64,000 nucleotides of DNA, from assembly GCF_013205025.1 (NCBI RefSeq), contig NZ_JABMLE010000002.1, forward strand, positions 452,353 to 516,352, in the 5' to 3' direction. Shown piece by piece: positions 18,324-27,405 of this stretch. The notes under the pieces were generated by a model. The model was given only the letters and a program-made list of their open reading frames with translations. It searched no databases and was not told the origin of the DNA. The DNA is from Rathayibacter sp. VKM Ac-2857. Its GTDB lineage: Bacteria > Actinomycetota > Actinomycetes > Actinomycetales > Microbacteriaceae. The position numbers and the translations under genes are program-made. How positions within the stretch are numbered: the first letter of the stretch is position 1; the number at the start of each line of letters is the position of its first letter.

Positions 18324-19352
18324 TCAGGGAGCGACCGGCACCGAGGCGCCGGTCGGGGCGAGCGCGACGGAGCCGCGGTCGACGTAGTGGGGCGGGAGGA
18401 GGTCGACACCGGTGCTGCGACCGGAGTCGATCTGCTGGAGGGTCCGGGCGACGGCCGCACGGCACATCGCGTCGAACGGGAGGGGGATGCTGCTGACCGG
18501 CACGGGGAGCGCTGCGCCGTCGTAGCTCGCGCAGGCCGCGAGGACCGAGAGGTCGCCGGGGATCGAGAGGCCGCGCTCGACGAGTCGCTCGATCGCCGCC
18601 TCCGCCACCGGCTCGTTGCAGTGCAGCACGAGGGCGGAGACGCCTGCGGCGAGCAGCGCGTCGACCGCCGCCGACGCGCTCGCGCGGCCGATGTGCGGGC
18701 GCTCGACGCTGAGGGCGAGGCCGAGGGCCGCGCACTCCGCCTCGAAGGCGTCGTCGAAGCGGCGGACGAAGCCGGCGTTGCGGTCGGTGTACGACTGCGG
18801 GTGCTCGACCAGGCCGATCGAGCGGTGACCCTGCTCGGCGAGCAGGCGGACGCTCCGGCGGGCCGCCTCGGCGAAGTCGAGGTCGACGCAGGCGAGCTCG
18901 TGCGCGTCGGCCGGGACGCCGATGAAGGTCGCCGGGACGCCGGCCGCGCGGATGAGGGCCGCGCGGTCGTCCTCGTCGTCGACGCCCATCAGGACGACGC
19001 CGTCGACCAGCGAGGAGGAGGAGACACGGGCGATGCCGCTGGACGCCTCGTCCGTCACGAGGAGGAGGACGTCGTAGTCGGACTCGCGGGCCCGCTCGAG
19101 CACCTCGGTGACGAAGCGCATGTGGGTGGGCAGGTGCAGCTCGCCGCGCATCGGCGCCGAGAGGGCGAGGATGTGGGTCCGCGCGCCGGCGAGCATGCGG
19201 GCTCCGGCGTGCGGCCGGTAGCCCAGCTGCCGGACGGCCTCGTCGACCCGCTGGCGGGTGGAGGCGGCGATCGATCGCTTGCCGGAGAGGGCGTAGGAGA
19301 CGGTGCTGATCGAGACTCCGGCCACGCGGGCGACGTCGTGGATGCTCGCCAT
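18324..19352 (-). CDS. LacI-family regulator of the xyloside cluster
   Basis: A 342-residue LacI/GalR repressor. The N-terminal helix-turn-helix and hinge are typical (SIHDVARVAGVSISTVSYAL ... QLGYRP, residues 3-50), followed by a periplasmic-binding-protein-like effector domain. GGAGG 6 nt before the ATG at 19352 fixes the start; an upstream in-frame extension to 19502 has no family similarity. Two copies of the TCGAARCGCTTCGA-like palindrome lie in its own promoter region, so autoregulation is likely, and copies stand before the binding-protein gene and yicI. It is divergent from xylA. The effector is probably xylose or a xylo-oligosaccharide (inference from context). Confidence 0.92.
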   Translation of the reverse strand: MASIHDVARVAGVSISTVSYALSGKRSIAASTRQRVDEAVRQLGYRPHAGARMLAGARTHILALSAPMRGELHLPTHMRFVTEVLERARESDYDVLLLVTDEASSGIARVSSSSLVDGVVLMGVDDEDDRAALIRAAGVPATFIGVPADAHELACVDLDFAEAARRSVRLLAEQGHRSIGLVEHPQSYTDRNAGFVRRFDDAFEAECAALGLALSVERPHIGRASASAAVDALLAAGVSALVLHCNEPVAEAAIERLVERGLSIPGDLSVLAACASYDGAALPVPVSSIPLPFDAMCRAAVARTLQQIDSGRSTGVDLLPPHYVDRGSVALAPTGASVPVAP

Positions 19353-19417
19353 CGTTCCTCCTGCCAGACCTCGTCGTCGGTGCCCGGCCGCTCCGCCCTG
19401 CTCAGGAGAGCAGTGCT

Positions 19418-19431
19418 TCGAAACGCTTCGA
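19418..19431. promoter_or_regulatory. LacI-type operator upstream of lacI (site 1)
   Basis: TCGAAACGCTTCGA, 66 bp upstream of the lacI start codon; a one-base variant of the TCGAAGCGCTTCGA palindrome. Confidence 0.65.
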
Positions 19432-19461
19432 CCGGGTTGCTGCTGAGCACTGTACGCACAG

Positions 19462-19475
19462 TCGAAACGCTTCCG
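19462..19475. promoter_or_regulatory. LacI-type operator upstream of lacI (site 2)
   Basis: TCGAAACGCTTCCG, a less perfect copy 44 bp (about four helical turns) from site 1. The spacing would place two dimers on the same DNA face. Confidence 0.5.
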
Positions 19476-19587
19476 CAAGGAATTCGTCGGGCGACGCCAC
19501 ATATCGACGCGAGACGTCGCGTCGACGGATGAGCGCAGTGTCGCGACGTCGCGCGTCGTGCGTTGCGCCGCGCGCCCCCGATCGATA

Positions 19588-19601
19588 TGTTGGGCACAAC
19601 A
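19588..19601. promoter_or_regulatory. XylR/ROK-type operator at the xylA promoter
   Basis: TGTTGGGCACAACA has 5-bp arms TGTTG/CAACA around GGCA and resembles the core of the Bacillus xyl operator (TGTTTGGGCAACA). It lies 36 bp before the xylA start codon and is a plausible target of the ROK regulator at 10815-12032. Confidence 0.5.
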
Positions 19602-19637
19602 ACAATTCGGCGACGTCGCCGGAAAGGATTCGGATCA

Positions 19638-20831
19638 ATGTCCCTGACCCCCACCCGCGCCGACAAGTTCTCGTTCGGCCTCTGGACCATCGGCTACAAC
19701 GGGACGGACCCGTTCGGCGGCCCGACCCGGAAGCCCCTCGACACCGTGCACGCGGTCGAGAAGCTGAGCGAGCTCGGCGCCTACGGCCTCACCTTCCACG
19801 ACGACGACCTCTTCGCGTTCGGCTCGACCGACGCCGAGCGCCAGACCGAGATCGACCGCCTCAAGGGCGCGCTCGAGTCGACCGGCCTGATCGTGCCGAT
19901 GGTGACCACCAACCTCTTCAGCGCCCCGGTCTTCAAGGACGGCGGCTTCACCTCGAACGACCGCGACGTGCGCCGCTTCGCGCTGCGCAAGGTCCTCCGC
20001 AACATCGACCTCGCCGCCGAGCTCGGCGCGCAGACCTTCGTGATGTGGGGCGGCCGCGAGGGCGCCGAGTACGACTCCGCGAAGGACATCCGCGCGGCCC
20101 TCGAGCGCTACCGCGAGGCCGTCAACCTGCTCGGCGACTACGTCACCGACAAGGGCTACGACATCCGCTTCGCGATCGAGCCCAAGCCCAACGAGCCCCG
20201 CGGCGACATCCTGCTGCCGACCCTCGGCCACGCGATCGCCTTCATCGACTCGCTCGAGCGCCCCGAGCTCGTCGGCGTGAACCCCGAGGTCGGCCACGAG
20301 CAGATGGCGGGCCTGAACTTCACGGCCGGCATCGCCCAGGCGCTTTACCACGGCAAGCTCTTCCACATCGACCTCAACGGCCAGCGCGGCATCAAGTACG
20401 ACCAGGACCTCGTCTTCGGTCACGGCGACCTGCACAACGCGTTCTCGCTCGTCGACCTGCTCGAGAACGGCGGCCCCGGCGGCGTCCCGGCCTACGACGG
20501 CCCGCGCCACTTCGACTACAAGCCCTCGCGCACCGAGGACGAGACCGGCGTCTGGGACTCGGCCGCGGCCAACATGCGCACCTACCTGCTGCTCAAGGAG
20601 CGCGCCGCGGCCTTCCGCGCCGACCCCGAGGTCCAGGAGGCGCTCGCGGCGTCGAAGGTCGGCGAGCTGTCGACCCCGACGCTGAACGAGGGCGAGTCGT
20701 ACGACGACCTGCTCGCGGACACCGCGTCCTACGAGTCGTTCGACACCGATGCGTACCTGGGCGGCAAGGGCTTCGGCTTCGTCCGCCTGCAGCAGCTCGC
20801 CACCGAGCACCTGCTCGGCGCGCGCGGCTGA
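19638..20831 (+). CDS. xylA: Xylose isomerase
   Basis: A 397-residue class I xylose isomerase that converts D-xylose to D-xylulose with two divalent metal ions in the cytoplasm. Active-site elements are intact: catalytic His in TFHDDD (near residue 53), the VMWGGREG strand, metal-binding Glu and Lys in [20 protein letters not shown] with Glu and His, then [15 protein letters not shown] with metal aspartates and FDYKP. The length matches Streptomyces enzymes. The start ATG at 19638 is chosen because GGAAAGGA lies 9 nt upstream and [17 protein letters not shown] is the family N-terminus. Divergent from lacI, with a XylR-like palindrome in the promoter region. xylB follows after 199 bp. Confidence 0.97.
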   Translation: MSLTPTRADKFSFGLWTIGYNGTDPFGGPTRKPLDTVHAVEKLSELGAYGLTFHDDDLFAFGSTDAERQTEIDRLKGALESTGLIVPMVTTNLFSAPVFKDGGFTSNDRDVRRFALRKVLRNIDLAAELGAQTFVMWGGREGAEYDSAKDIRAALERYREAVNLLGDYVTDKGYDIRFAIEPKPNEPRGDILLPTLGHAIAFIDSLERPELVGVNPEVGHEQMAGLNFTAGIAQALYHGKLFHIDLNGQRGIKYDQDLVFGHGDLHNAFSLVDLLENGGPGGVPAYDGPRHFDYKPSRTEDETGVWDSAAANMRTYLLLKERAAAFRADPEVQEALAASKVGELSTPTLNEGESYDDLLADTASYESFDTDAYLGGKGFGFVRLQQLATEHLLGARG

Positions 20832-20874
20832 CCCACCCCGGCCGCTCCCGCGGTTCGCCGCGGGACGTCCTGAG

Positions 20875-20914
20875 ACGGACGGGATCCTCTGCCTCGGCAG
20901 GGGGTCTCGTCCGT
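20875..20914 (+). terminator. Hairpin in the xylA-xylB gap
   Basis: ACGGACGGGATCCTCTGCC pairs with the sequence ending CGTCCGT at 20914 across a 4-nt loop, with three G-U-type mismatches. There is no U-tract, so it may be a partial terminator or an mRNA-stabilising structure between xylA and xylB. The rest of the 199-bp gap holds further small GGAGG/CCTCC palindromes. Confidence 0.45.
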
Positions 20915-21030
20915 TCTCGTGTCTTCGGGCGGAGGAGTGACCTCCGCCCGCTCCACTCCGCGGAGGCGACTCCTCCGCACCCCGACTTCAGCGGAGGCCG
21001 CGCCTCCCCCCACACCGAACGGAGACGGCG

Positions 21031-22422
21031 ATGACGCTCGTCGCAGGGATCGACTCGTCCACCCAGAGCTGCAAGGTGGTCGTCCGCGACCTCGACACGG
21101 GAGCCGTGGTCCGCACCGGGCGCGCCTCGCACCCGGACGGGACCGAGGTCGATCCGGCCGCCTGGTGGGAGGCGCTGCAGGTCGCGCTCGCGGACGCGGG
21201 CGGACTCGACGACGTCGCGGCGATCTCGGTCGGCGGGCAGCAGCACGGCATGGTCGTGCTCGACGCGGAGGGGCGGGTCGTCCGGCCCGCGCTGCTCTGG
21301 AACGACACCCGCAGCGCCGGCGCGGCCCGCGAGCTGATCGAGGAGCTCGGCGCGGAGGCGTGGGCGCAGCGCACTGGCAGCGTCCCGGTCGCCTCCTTCA
21401 CCGCCACCAAGCTGCGCTGGCTGCGCGACGCCGAGCCCGAGAATGCGGCACGCGTCGCGGCCGTGGCGCTCCCGCACGACTGGCTGACCTGGCGCCTGCT
21501 CGGCTACGGCCCCGACTCCGACTCCGCGCGCGGGCCGCAGCTGGACGCGCTGACGACCGACCGCTCCGACGCCTCCGGCACGTCCTACTGGGGCGCCGAA
21601 GGCTACGACCTCGACCTGCTCGAGCGCGCGCTCGGGCACCGGGCGCTCCTCCCCCGCGTGCTCGGCCCGTCGGAGCAGGCGGGCACGACCGAGAGCGGTC
21701 TCGTCGTCGGTCCCGGCGCGGGCGACAACGCGGGTGCGGCGCTCGGCCTCGGCGCGGGTCCCGGCGACGTCGTGGTGAGCATCGGCACGAGCGGGACCGT
21801 CTTCGCGGTGACGGACGATCCGGTGCGCGACGCTTCCGGCACGGTCGCCGGATTCGCGGACGCGAGCGGACGGTTCCTGCCGCTGGTCGCGACGCTGAAC
21901 GCGGCCCGGGTGCTGGCCTCGACGGCCGGGCTGCTGGGGAGCGACTTCGACGCCTTCTCGGCGCTCGCGCTCGAGGCGGAGCCGGGCTCCGGCGGTCTCG
22001 TGCTCGTCCCCTACTTCGAGGGCGAGCGGACGCCGAACCTGCCCGACGCGACGGCGAGCCTGCACGGGATGACGATCGCGTCGACCACGCGGCCGAACCT
22101 GGCGCGCGCGGCGATCGAGGGCATGCTCTGCGGTCTCGCCGACGGCCTGGACGCCGTGCGCGCGCAGGGCGTCGAGGCCCGGCGCATCCTGCTCATCGGT
22201 GGGGCGGCGCAGAACGGCGCGGTGCAGCTGGCGGCCTCGCAGGTCTTCGACGTGCCGGTCGTCGTGCCGACGCCCGGCGAGTACGTCGCCGACGGCGCCG
22301 CGGTGCAGGCCGCCTGGGCGCTGACCGGCGCGCGCCCGACCTGGGAGGTCGCCTCCCTCGCCGAGCCGACGCCGGACCACCGCCCGGTCATCCGCGAGCA
22401 GTACGCGGCGGCCCGCGCCTGA
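21031..22422 (+). CDS. xylB: Xylulokinase
   Basis: A 463-residue FGGY-family sugar kinase that phosphorylates D-xylulose to xylulose 5-phosphate, feeding the pentose phosphate pathway. Visible motifs are the N-terminal phosphate-binding strand [58 protein letters not shown] with the catalytic Asp, SIGTSGT, and the C-terminal [12 protein letters not shown] nucleotide loop. The upstream sequence CGGAGA lies about 6 nt before the ATG. The gene completes the isomerase-kinase pathway begun by xylA and is the last gene of the xylose cluster. Confidence 0.95.
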   Translation: MTLVAGIDSSTQSCKVVVRDLDTGAVVRTGRASHPDGTEVDPAAWWEALQVALADAGGLDDVAAISVGGQQHGMVVLDAEGRVVRPALLWNDTRSAGAARELIEELGAEAWAQRTGSVPVASFTATKLRWLRDAEPENAARVAAVALPHDWLTWRLLGYGPDSDSARGPQLDALTTDRSDASGTSYWGAEGYDLDLLERALGHRALLPRVLGPSEQAGTTESGLVVGPGAGDNAGAALGLGAGPGDVVVSIGTSGTVFAVTDDPVRDASGTVAGFADASGRFLPLVATLNAARVLASTAGLLGSDFDAFSALALEAEPGSGGLVLVPYFEGERTPNLPDATASLHGMTIASTTRPNLARAAIEGMLCGLADGLDAVRAQGVEARRILLIGGAAQNGAVQLAASQVFDVPVVVPTPGEYVADGAAVQAAWALTGARPTWEVASLAEPTPDHRPVIREQYAAARA

Positions 22423-22437
22423 CCCGCGTGCAGAGGG

Positions 22438-22883
22438 CGGGTCTCGATACGCGCTCCGCGCTACTCGACCAGCATGAGGAGGCTGCCGCCCGACGGGCGT
22501 CCGCCATGCTGATCGAGTAGCCCGCGGAGCGGGCCGTTCATGCTGATCGAGTAGCCCGCGGAGCGGGCGTATCGAGATCCACCAGCCCCAGAAGAACGAG
22601 TCTGCAGACCCGCCCTGCTGATGACGTCGGGTCTCGATACGCCCCTGCGGGGCTACTCGACCAGCATGCAAGACCCATGCTGATCGAGTAGCCCGCGCAG
22701 CGGGCGTATCGAGATCCACCCCTCTGCAGAACGTGGGTGTCGATACGCGCGGCGCGCTACTCGACCAGCATGGGAAGGGCTGCCGCCCGTCGGGCGTCCG
22801 CCCCCTCATGCGGCAGGCGCAGCCCGCGCAGTGGTCCGCTCCATGCTGATCGAGTAGGGCGCGCAGCGCCCGTATCGAGATCC
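22438..22883. repeat. Composite inverted-repeat cluster after xylB
   Basis: Occupies the 465-bp gap between the convergent xylB and betaine-transporter genes. It includes a composite in the reverse orientation relative to most others (type 2 forward from about 22541, spacer with the CTGCAG core, type 1 inverted to about 22667) and several single or degenerate modules. Nothing else was recognised in this gap. Confidence 0.85.
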
Positions 22884-22887
22884 GTCG

Positions 22888-24645
22888 TCAGCTCGTCAGC
22901 CCGTCCACGTACTCCCGGTTCTCGTCCACCCAGGCCTCGAGCGCCGCGTCCGGGTCGTCGGCACCCTCGTTGAACAGGGCGTTCTCGAGCGAGTACAGCG
23001 TGTCCGAGTCCATCCGGAAGTCGCGCAGCCAGCTGCTCAGCGTCGGGAAGTCGCCGTCGAACGAGGCGGAGCCGAACGCGTGGATGCCCTCCGCCTCGCC
23101 GAGCAGCCCCTTCGGGTCCTCGAGGTCCTTCACCGGGAACGCGTCGTAGGCCCAGTGCGGCCGCCACAGCGTCACGGCGATGTTCTCGCCGGCCGCCGTC
23201 GCGCTGGACAGCTCCTGCAGCATCGCCGGCGTGGACGAGGTGAGGTACTCCATCCCCTCGAGGCCGTAGCCGGGGATGACCGCGTCGGTCGTGATCCCGT
23301 TCAGCCCCGAGCCGGGCTCGATGCCGACCAGGCGGTTGCCGACGACCTCGGGGTTCGCCGCGAGCTCCTCGAGAGTGTCGATCGGCGCGTCCTCGTTCAC
23401 CGCGATGGTGAGCTTCGCGTCCTCGTTCCAGGCGCCGAGGTCGACGATGCGGTCGCCGTACTCGTCGAGGTAGTCGCCGTGGGTGATCGGCAGCCAGGTG
23501 TCGAGCGCCAGGTCGTAGTCGCCGCTGGCGAGTCCCGAGAAGCCGGGCGCCACGTCGATGCTCTGCAGTGTCACGTCGTAGCCCTCCTCCTCGAGCACCG
23601 CGCCCCAGAGCCGCGACGCGGCGATGCCCTCGTCCCAGCCCTGGAAGACGGCGAGGGTGACGTCGGTGCGGTCGCCGTTGTCGACGGACGCGGTGGTCGC
23701 CGGTCCGGCGACCGCGGAGGCGCCGAGCGAGGCGACGACGCCGACCGACACCGCGGCGATCGCCGTGCGGGTCGCGACGACGGCCCTGCGGCTGCTCGCC
23801 CGGGCGACGCGGGCCGGCGACGGCGCGCCGAGGGCGCTCGTCATCCGGTCGAGGATGATCGCCAGGATCACCACCGCGATGCCGGCCTCGAAGCCGAGCG
23901 CCACGTCGATCCGCCCGATGCTGGCCACGACGTCGCCGCCGAGACCGCCCGCGCCGACCATGCCCGCGATGACGACCATCGAGAGCGACAGCATGATGAC
24001 CTGGTTGAGGCCGGCCAGGATCGACGGCAGCGCGAGCGGCAGCTGGATCTGCCGGAGGATGCGCCACTTCGACGAGCCGAACGACTCGCCCGCCTCGACC
24101 AGCTCGGAGTCCACGCCGCGGATGCCCAGCTCGGTCAGCCGCACGCCGGGCGCCATCGCGAAGACGATCGTCGCGACGATGCCGGGGACGACGCCGACGC
24201 GGAAGAGGATCAGCGCCGGGATCAGGTACACGAACGCCGGCATGGTCTGCATGAAGTCGAGGACCGGGCGCAGGATCGCTGAGGCCGTTCGGTTGCGGGC
24301 CGCGAGGATCCCGAGCGGCACGCTCAGCGCGATCGCCATTGCGGAGGCGACGAGCACCAGGGCGAGCGAGTCCATCGCGTTGCCCCACTGGTCGACGCTC
24401 GCGATCAGCAGGAGTCCGGCGGCGGAGCCGAGTCCGAAGACCCAGCCGCGCGCCGCGTAGGCCAGCACCGCGATCAGGGCGATGACGACCCAGAACGGCG
24501 GGGTCGCCAACACGAAGTCGACGCCGGTGTAGGCGGCGCCGAAGACCGTGCGGATCAGGTCGAACACCGGCTGGAAGGTCTGCGTCAGCACGTCGACGAC
24601 GGTCTCGGCGGCCGCGCCGAGCGGGAGGCGGAGGTCCGGGTTCAT
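22888..24645 (-). CDS. Glycine betaine-type ABC permease fused to binding protein
   Basis: A 585-residue ProW-ProX (OpuAB/OpuAC-type) fusion. Residues 1 to about 285 are the permease: several hydrophobic helices, an ABC permease loop (ELVEAGESFGSSKWRILRQIQLPLALP) and AMAPGVRLTELGIRGV. After a further hydrophobic segment near 300-320, which tethers the next domain to the outer membrane face, comes an OpuAC-type substrate-binding domain (VTLAVFQGWDEG ... LDTWLPITHGDYLDEYG). The fusion ties one binding domain to each permease. Its stop codon region is flanked by the repeat cluster; its ATG overlaps the ATPase stop by 4 bp. Likely role: uptake of glycine betaine or another quaternary-amine osmoprotectant. 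Confidence 0.9.
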   Translation of the reverse strand: MNPDLRLPLGAAAETVVDVLTQTFQPVFDLIRTVFGAAYTGVDFVLATPPFWVVIALIAVLAYAARGWVFGLGSAAGLLLIASVDQWGNAMDSLALVLVASAMAIALSVPLGILAARNRTASAILRPVLDFMQTMPAFVYLIPALILFRVGVVPGIVATIVFAMAPGVRLTELGIRGVDSELVEAGESFGSSKWRILRQIQLPLALPSILAGLNQVIMLSLSMVVIAGMVGAGGLGGDVVASIGRIDVALGFEAGIAVVILAIILDRMTSALGAPSPARVARASSRRAVVATRTAIAAVSVGVVASLGASAVAGPATTASVDNGDRTDVTLAVFQGWDEGIAASRLWGAVLEEEGYDVTLQSIDVAPGFSGLASGDYDLALDTWLPITHGDYLDEYGDRIVDLGAWNEDAKLTIAVNEDAPIDTLEELAANPEVVGNRLVGIEPGSGLNGITTDAVIPGYGLEGMEYLTSSTPAMLQELSSATAAGENIAVTLWRPHWAYDAFPVKDLEDPKGLLGEAEGIHAFGSASFDGDFPTLSSWLRDFRMDSDTLYSLENALFNEGADDPDAALEAWVDENREYVDGLTS

Positions 24646-26042
24646 CGCACGCCCCCCTCGCTCGCGAGCACGGCGTCGTCGACGGGGCCGCCGGTCGCGT
24701 GCAGGGTGGCGGTGACCAGCTCGGTCGGGAGGGTGGCGGGCGGCTCGACCAGCGCGAGCTCACCGGTGGCGGTGCCGACGTTGCCGAGCGCGGCGAGCAG
24801 CGTCACGCGCGGGATCGCTCCGAGGAGCCGCCCCGCCTCGTCGACCACGGCCACCGGCAGCGCCGACTCGACGGCCGGCTCGATGATCTCGCTGAGCGCG
24901 GTGTCGGGACCGACGCTGACGACGGCCTCGGTGACGACGCGCGAGAGGTCGGTGGTGCCCGCGCGGACCTGCTCGATCACGTCGCGGTCGCGGACGGTGC
25001 CGAGGAGACGGCGCCCGGCGCCCACGACGAACGCCGCCGCGGTCTGCTGGTCGCGCATGGTGCGCAGCGCGGCGCGCGGACCGGCGGCGAGCGTCACGAC
25101 GGAGCGCACCGGCTCCATCACGGCCGAGGCGGTGAGCACGCGGGCGCGGTCGACGTCCTGTACGAACTGGGCGACGTAGTCGTTCGCCGGGTCGGTGAGG
25201 ATCTCCTCCGGGGTGCCGATCTGCACGATGCGGCCGTCGCGCATCACCGCGATCCGGTCGCCGAGGAGCATGGCCTCGTTGAGGTCGTGGGTGATGAAGA
25301 CGATGGTCTTGCCCAGCTCGTGCTGCAGCTCGATCAGCTGCTCCTGCATCTCGCGGCGGATGAGCGGATCGAGCGCCGAGAACGCCTCGTCCATCAGCAC
25401 GATGTCGGTGTCGGCGGCGAGCGCCCGGGCGAGTCCGACCCGCTGGCGCATGCCGCCGAAGAGCTCATCGGGCAGCTTCTCGTGCCAGCCGGCCAGGCCG
25501 GCCCGCTCGACCGCGAGGAGCGCGCGCTCGCGGCGCTCGGCCGCCGGCACGCCCTGGATCTCGAGCGGGTAGGCGACGTTGTCGAGCACCGTGCGGTGCG
25601 GCAGCAGCGCGAAGTGCTGGAAGACCATCGAGATCGAGGAGCGGCGGACCCGGCGCAGCTCCTTCTCGGAGACGCCGGTGATCGAGGCGCCGTCGATCAG
25701 CACCTCCCCCGCGGTCGGCTCCTGCAGGCCGTTGAGCATGCGGATGAGCGTCGACTTGCCGGAGCCGGACAGCCCCATCACGACGAAGATCTCGCCGCGG
25801 CGCACCTCGAAGGAGGAGTCGATCACGGCGGCGGTGCCCTGGCCCGCGAGGTCGGCGCGGTCGGCGCCCTCGCGCAGCCGCCGCACGACCTCGTCGGGTC
25901 GGCGGCCGAAGACCTTGAAGAGGTTCCTCGCCTCGAGGGCCGGGCCCTCGCGCTCGGGGGTGGCGGTCGCCCGCTCCAGGGTGGCGGTCGCGGCTCCGTT
26001 CCCGGGCTCGCTGATGTCCTGCTGATTCTGCTGCACGTGCAC
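24642..26042 (-). CDS. Glycine betaine-type ABC transporter ATPase (ProV/OpuAA)
   Basis: A 466-residue ATPase energising the downstream permease fusion. Walker A GLSGSGKST (90-98), Q-loop FQHFALLPHRTV, Walker B DIVLMDEAFSALDP, and H-loop FITHDLNEA are normal and match ProV. Two CBS domains follow (about 300-430), which in OpuA sense ionic strength or c-di-AMP. The signature motif is abnormal: residues 194-198 read LFGGM instead of LSGGM, replacing the serine that contacts the ATP gamma-phosphate with Phe195. The substitution needs one base (TCC to TTC) and should impair ATP hydrolysis. GTG at 26042 is listed as the start; a GTG at 26036, with GGAG 5 nt before it, is equally plausible. Confidence 0.92.
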   Translation of the reverse strand: MHVQQNQQDISEPGNGAATATLERATATPEREGPALEARNLFKVFGRRPDEVVRRLREGADRADLAGQGTAAVIDSSFEVRRGEIFVVMGLSGSGKSTLIRMLNGLQEPTAGEVLIDGASITGVSEKELRRVRRSSISMVFQHFALLPHRTVLDNVAYPLEIQGVPAAERRERALLAVERAGLAGWHEKLPDELFGGMRQRVGLARALAADTDIVLMDEAFSALDPLIRREMQEQLIELQHELGKTIVFITHDLNEAMLLGDRIAVMRDGRIVQIGTPEEILTDPANDYVAQFVQDVDRARVLTASAVMEPVRSVVTLAAGPRAALRTMRDQQTAAAFVVGAGRRLLGTVRDRDVIEQVRAGTTDLSRVVTEAVVSVGPDTALSEIIEPAVESALPVAVVDEAGRLLGAIPRVTLLAALGNVGTATGELALVEPPATLPTELVTATLHATGGPVDDAVLASEGGVR

Positions 26043-26053
26043 TCCGTCGGCGC

Positions 26054-26071
26054 GCAGGGACGCATCCCTGC
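26054..26071 (-). promoter_or_regulatory. Hairpin in the betaine transporter leader
   Basis: GCAGGGACGCATCCCTGC forms a 7-bp stem and 4-nt loop just upstream of the start region of the ATPase gene. It could modulate translation. The rest of the 410-bp stretch to 26453 is GC-rich with no gene and no riboswitch that I recognise. Confidence 0.35.
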
Positions 26072-26453
26072 ACTCTCATCTCGTGGTGCCGGGTCGGGTG
26101 CGTGGGACGCCGTCTCTCCAGCCTCCGCGGGCATCCCGCCGCGGGTGAGCGGAGGGGGCGCGGAGGCGATTCCGGTTCGTCCGGGAGGCGGCCACGGGGC
26201 CGCCTCGCGCACCCGTTGACCGTACGCTCGCGGCGCGTCGGGGAGGACGCCGCACGAGCGCGGACCGATTCATCGGGGTCTCGAGGACCGGCGTCCACGG
26301 TAGCCGCGGGTGTCCGTTCGGGCAAACGGGGGACGGCTCCTCCGGGGGCCCGCAGCGGTGCAGAGCCGGGCTATCCACCGAGTCGGTGCTGGTCAGAGGC
26401 GGTTTCCGAACCGTTGCCCGATCGTTACCCGCGGATGCCCGCTTGCGCCCGGA

Positions 26454-26618
26454 TGATCGAGCGGCCCGCGCAGCGGACCGCTCATGTCGATCGAGCCGAC
26501 CCGCACAGCGGACCGCTCATGCTGATCGAGTAGCCCGCGAAGCGCGGCGTATCGAGATCCACCACCGTCAGACGGCGGGTCTCGATACGCCGGCCTCCGG
26601 CCGGCTGCTCGACCGGCA
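26454..26618. repeat. Composite inverted repeat with 34/35-bp head duplications
   Basis: A reverse-oriented composite (type 2 module from 26519, inverted type 1 module to 26618) is preceded by two truncated, diverged heads; GATCGA recurs at 26455, 26489 and 26524, a 34-35-bp period. It lies between the betaine transporter leader and the histidine phosphatase stop. Confidence 0.75.
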
Positions 26619-26625
26619 GGGAGCG

Positions 26626-27276
26626 TCAGTCCGTCGTCTCGCCCGCCGGCCCCGACGGGGCCGCGACGCCGACGCCGCTGATCGGCTCGCCCTCCCAGGA
26701 GACGAGCGACCACTCCGCGCCCGAGCCCTCGAGGATCACGACGCCGGTGTTGTCGAGCAGGTGCTCGGCGATGAAGTCCGCGTCGAGGTCGAGCGAGCGC
26801 ATCCCGGCCCAGCAGCGGATCGCGGCGCCGTGACTGACCAGCGCGACGACGTCGTGGCCGGTCGCTTCCGCCTCCGCCACCACCGCGTCGTAGCGGGCGG
26901 CGAACTCGTCGCCCGTCTCGCCCCCGGCCAGCCGCAGCGAGGTGTCGCCGGCGGCCCAGCGGAAGACGGTGCCCATGTACTCCTCGACAGCGGCCTCGTC
27001 GCCGCGCATCTCGAGGTCGGCCGCCGCGATCTCGCGGATGCCCGCACGCTCCACCGGCTCGAGCCCGAGTGCGGCGGCGAGCGGCGCGGCCGTCTCGTGC
27101 GTGCGCTGCATCGTCGAGACGAACAGCGCGGCGATCGGCTCGTCGGCCAGCGTCGTCGGCAGCGCCGCGGCCTGGCGGCGGCCGAGGTCGGTGAGGCCGG
27201 GTCCGGGGATGCGGGTGTCGAGGATGCCGTCGACGTTGGAGGAGGTCTGGCCGTGGCGGATCAGGAGGAGGCGCAT
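26626..27276 (-). CDS. Histidine phosphatase family protein
   Basis: A 216-residue phosphoglycerate-mutase-like phosphatase. The catalytic phosphohistidine motif LIRHGQTSSN lies at residues 5-14, the second arginine in STMQRTHETA near 58, and the second catalytic His in ALVSHGAAIR near 149. The substrate is not predictable; such proteins include cofactor-type phosphatases for small phosphoesters. The start ATG has no ribosome binding site but TAGCGT lies exactly 6 nt upstream, indicating a leaderless transcript. The DUF1801 gene is divergent, 129 bp away. Confidence 0.9.
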   Translation of the reverse strand: MRLLLIRHGQTSSNVDGILDTRIPGPGLTDLGRRQAAALPTTLADEPIAALFVSTMQRTHETAAPLAAALGLEPVERAGIREIAAADLEMRGDEAAVEEYMGTVFRWAAGDTSLRLAGGETGDEFAARYDAVVAEAEATGHDVVALVSHGAAIRCWAGMRSLDLDADFIAEHLLDNTGVVILEGSGAEWSLVSWEGEPISGVGVAAPSGPAGETTD

Positions 27277-27282
27277 CCGTCC

Positions 27283-27288
27283 ACGCTA
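27283..27288 (-). promoter_or_regulatory. Candidate leaderless -10 box (histidine phosphatase)
   Basis: TAGCGT on the minus strand, 6 nt before the start ATG and no Shine-Dalgarno sequence between. Confidence 0.5.
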
Positions 27289-27405
27289 CCGGCGGCGTCC
27301 GACACGCCTGCTGAGCACCCGAGGACCGCGGGCATTGCCGGGACCGCGGGCGACTGCCACGATGAGCCGCGGCGGACCACCCGGGCCCGCGAGAAGGAGA
27401 CTCCG

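Noticed and set aside
26043-26453. Riboswitch in the betaine transporter leader
   Set aside because: A GGAGAGAC-like stretch suggested a glycine-type aptamer on the minus strand, but the required conserved GAAGG-type core is absent.
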